In this document: positions 5,131 through 5,156 of the stretch, piece by piece
Position numbering within the stretch: position 1 is the stretch's first letter
Layout: every line of letters starts with the position of its first letter
Translations under genes and position numbers: made by a program
Notes under the pieces: model-generated
What the model saw: only the letters and a program-made list of their open reading frames with translations
Told to the model about the DNA's origin: nothing
Databases searched by the model: none
Assembly (NCBI GenBank): GCA_964573885.1
Contig: CAZNLL010000188.1
Coordinates: 1-5,156 of the forward strand
DNA length: 5,156 bases
Reading direction: 5' to 3'
From: CAZNLL01 sp964573885
Lineage (GTDB): Bacteria; Desulfobacterota; DSM-4660; Desulfatiglandales; Desulfatiglandaceae

Positions 5131-5156
5131 GGGTGACCCCCGTTATTGCAAACGCA
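5131..5156 (-). repeat. Right arm of long-range inverted repeat, cut by window end
   Basis: Read on the minus strand, the last 19 bases (5138-5156) are identical to 129-147, followed by GTCACCC where the left arm has TCTACCC. The copy runs to the last base, so its full length cannot be judged. The two arms face each other and enclose all seven genes. Confidence 0.75.

Noticed and set aside
1..5156. CRISPR arrays, tRNA or rRNA genes, toxin-antitoxin or phage-defence genes
   Set aside because: No regularly spaced direct repeats, no tRNA-like cloverleaf or rRNA sequence, and no defence-related protein motif was seen on either strand.

Overview
The window looks like chromosomal DNA of an anaerobic bacterium, most likely a sulfate-reducing or syntrophic member of the Desulfobacterota (former Deltaproteobacteria). 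This is inferred from three things: the gene families present (a low-potential two-cluster ferredoxin, a stand-alone GAF protein, and an ASKHA-type reductive activator of corrinoid proteins), strong AAGGAGG-type ribosome binding sites, and a palindromic intergenic repeat of a kind I associate with that group. No sequence search was possible, so the taxonomy is a judgement.

Layout, left to right. Positions 1-178 are non-coding as far as I can see and contain one arm of a long-range inverted repeat (129-154). A GAF-domain protein (179-802) is followed, after a short gap with a good -35 box, by a ferredoxin with two 4Fe-4S motifs and a cysteine-bearing helical tail (905-1267). A class I SAM-dependent methyltransferase (1295-1843) follows 27 bases later and is probably cotranscribed with it. 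A small zinc-ribbon-like ORF that lacks its fourth cysteine (1994-2194) converges on a dodecin gene on the minus strand (2283-2495). The 440-base gap between the divergent dodecin and yjbQ genes is the richest non-coding stretch: a perfect 11-bp hairpin, a Fur-box-like sequence, a palindromic repeat of about 130 bases, and a possible yjbQ promoter. A YjbQ/UPF0047 protein (2936-3352) and an ASKHA/DUF4445 protein related to RACo (3415-4965) form a likely operon. The window ends in a 191-base intergenic tail whose last 26 bases are the second arm of the inverted repeat.

How the genes may work together (inference). RACo-type proteins use ATP and a low-potential electron to reactivate oxidised corrinoid proteins. 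The copy here has no N-terminal 2Fe-2S domain, so an electron donor would have to come from another protein; the 4Fe-4S ferredoxin in the window is a candidate. The methyltransferase, YjbQ, dodecin and GAF proteins would fit a one-carbon, cofactor or redox housekeeping neighbourhood, but no corrinoid protein or its methyltransferase is present, so the link is not proven. Nothing here amounts to a demonstrated new system. The most distinctive observations are the 19-bp exact inverted repeat bracketing all seven genes, the RACo-like protein without its ferredoxin domain, the dodecin without the usual flavin-stacking tryptophan, and the zinc ribbon missing one ligand.
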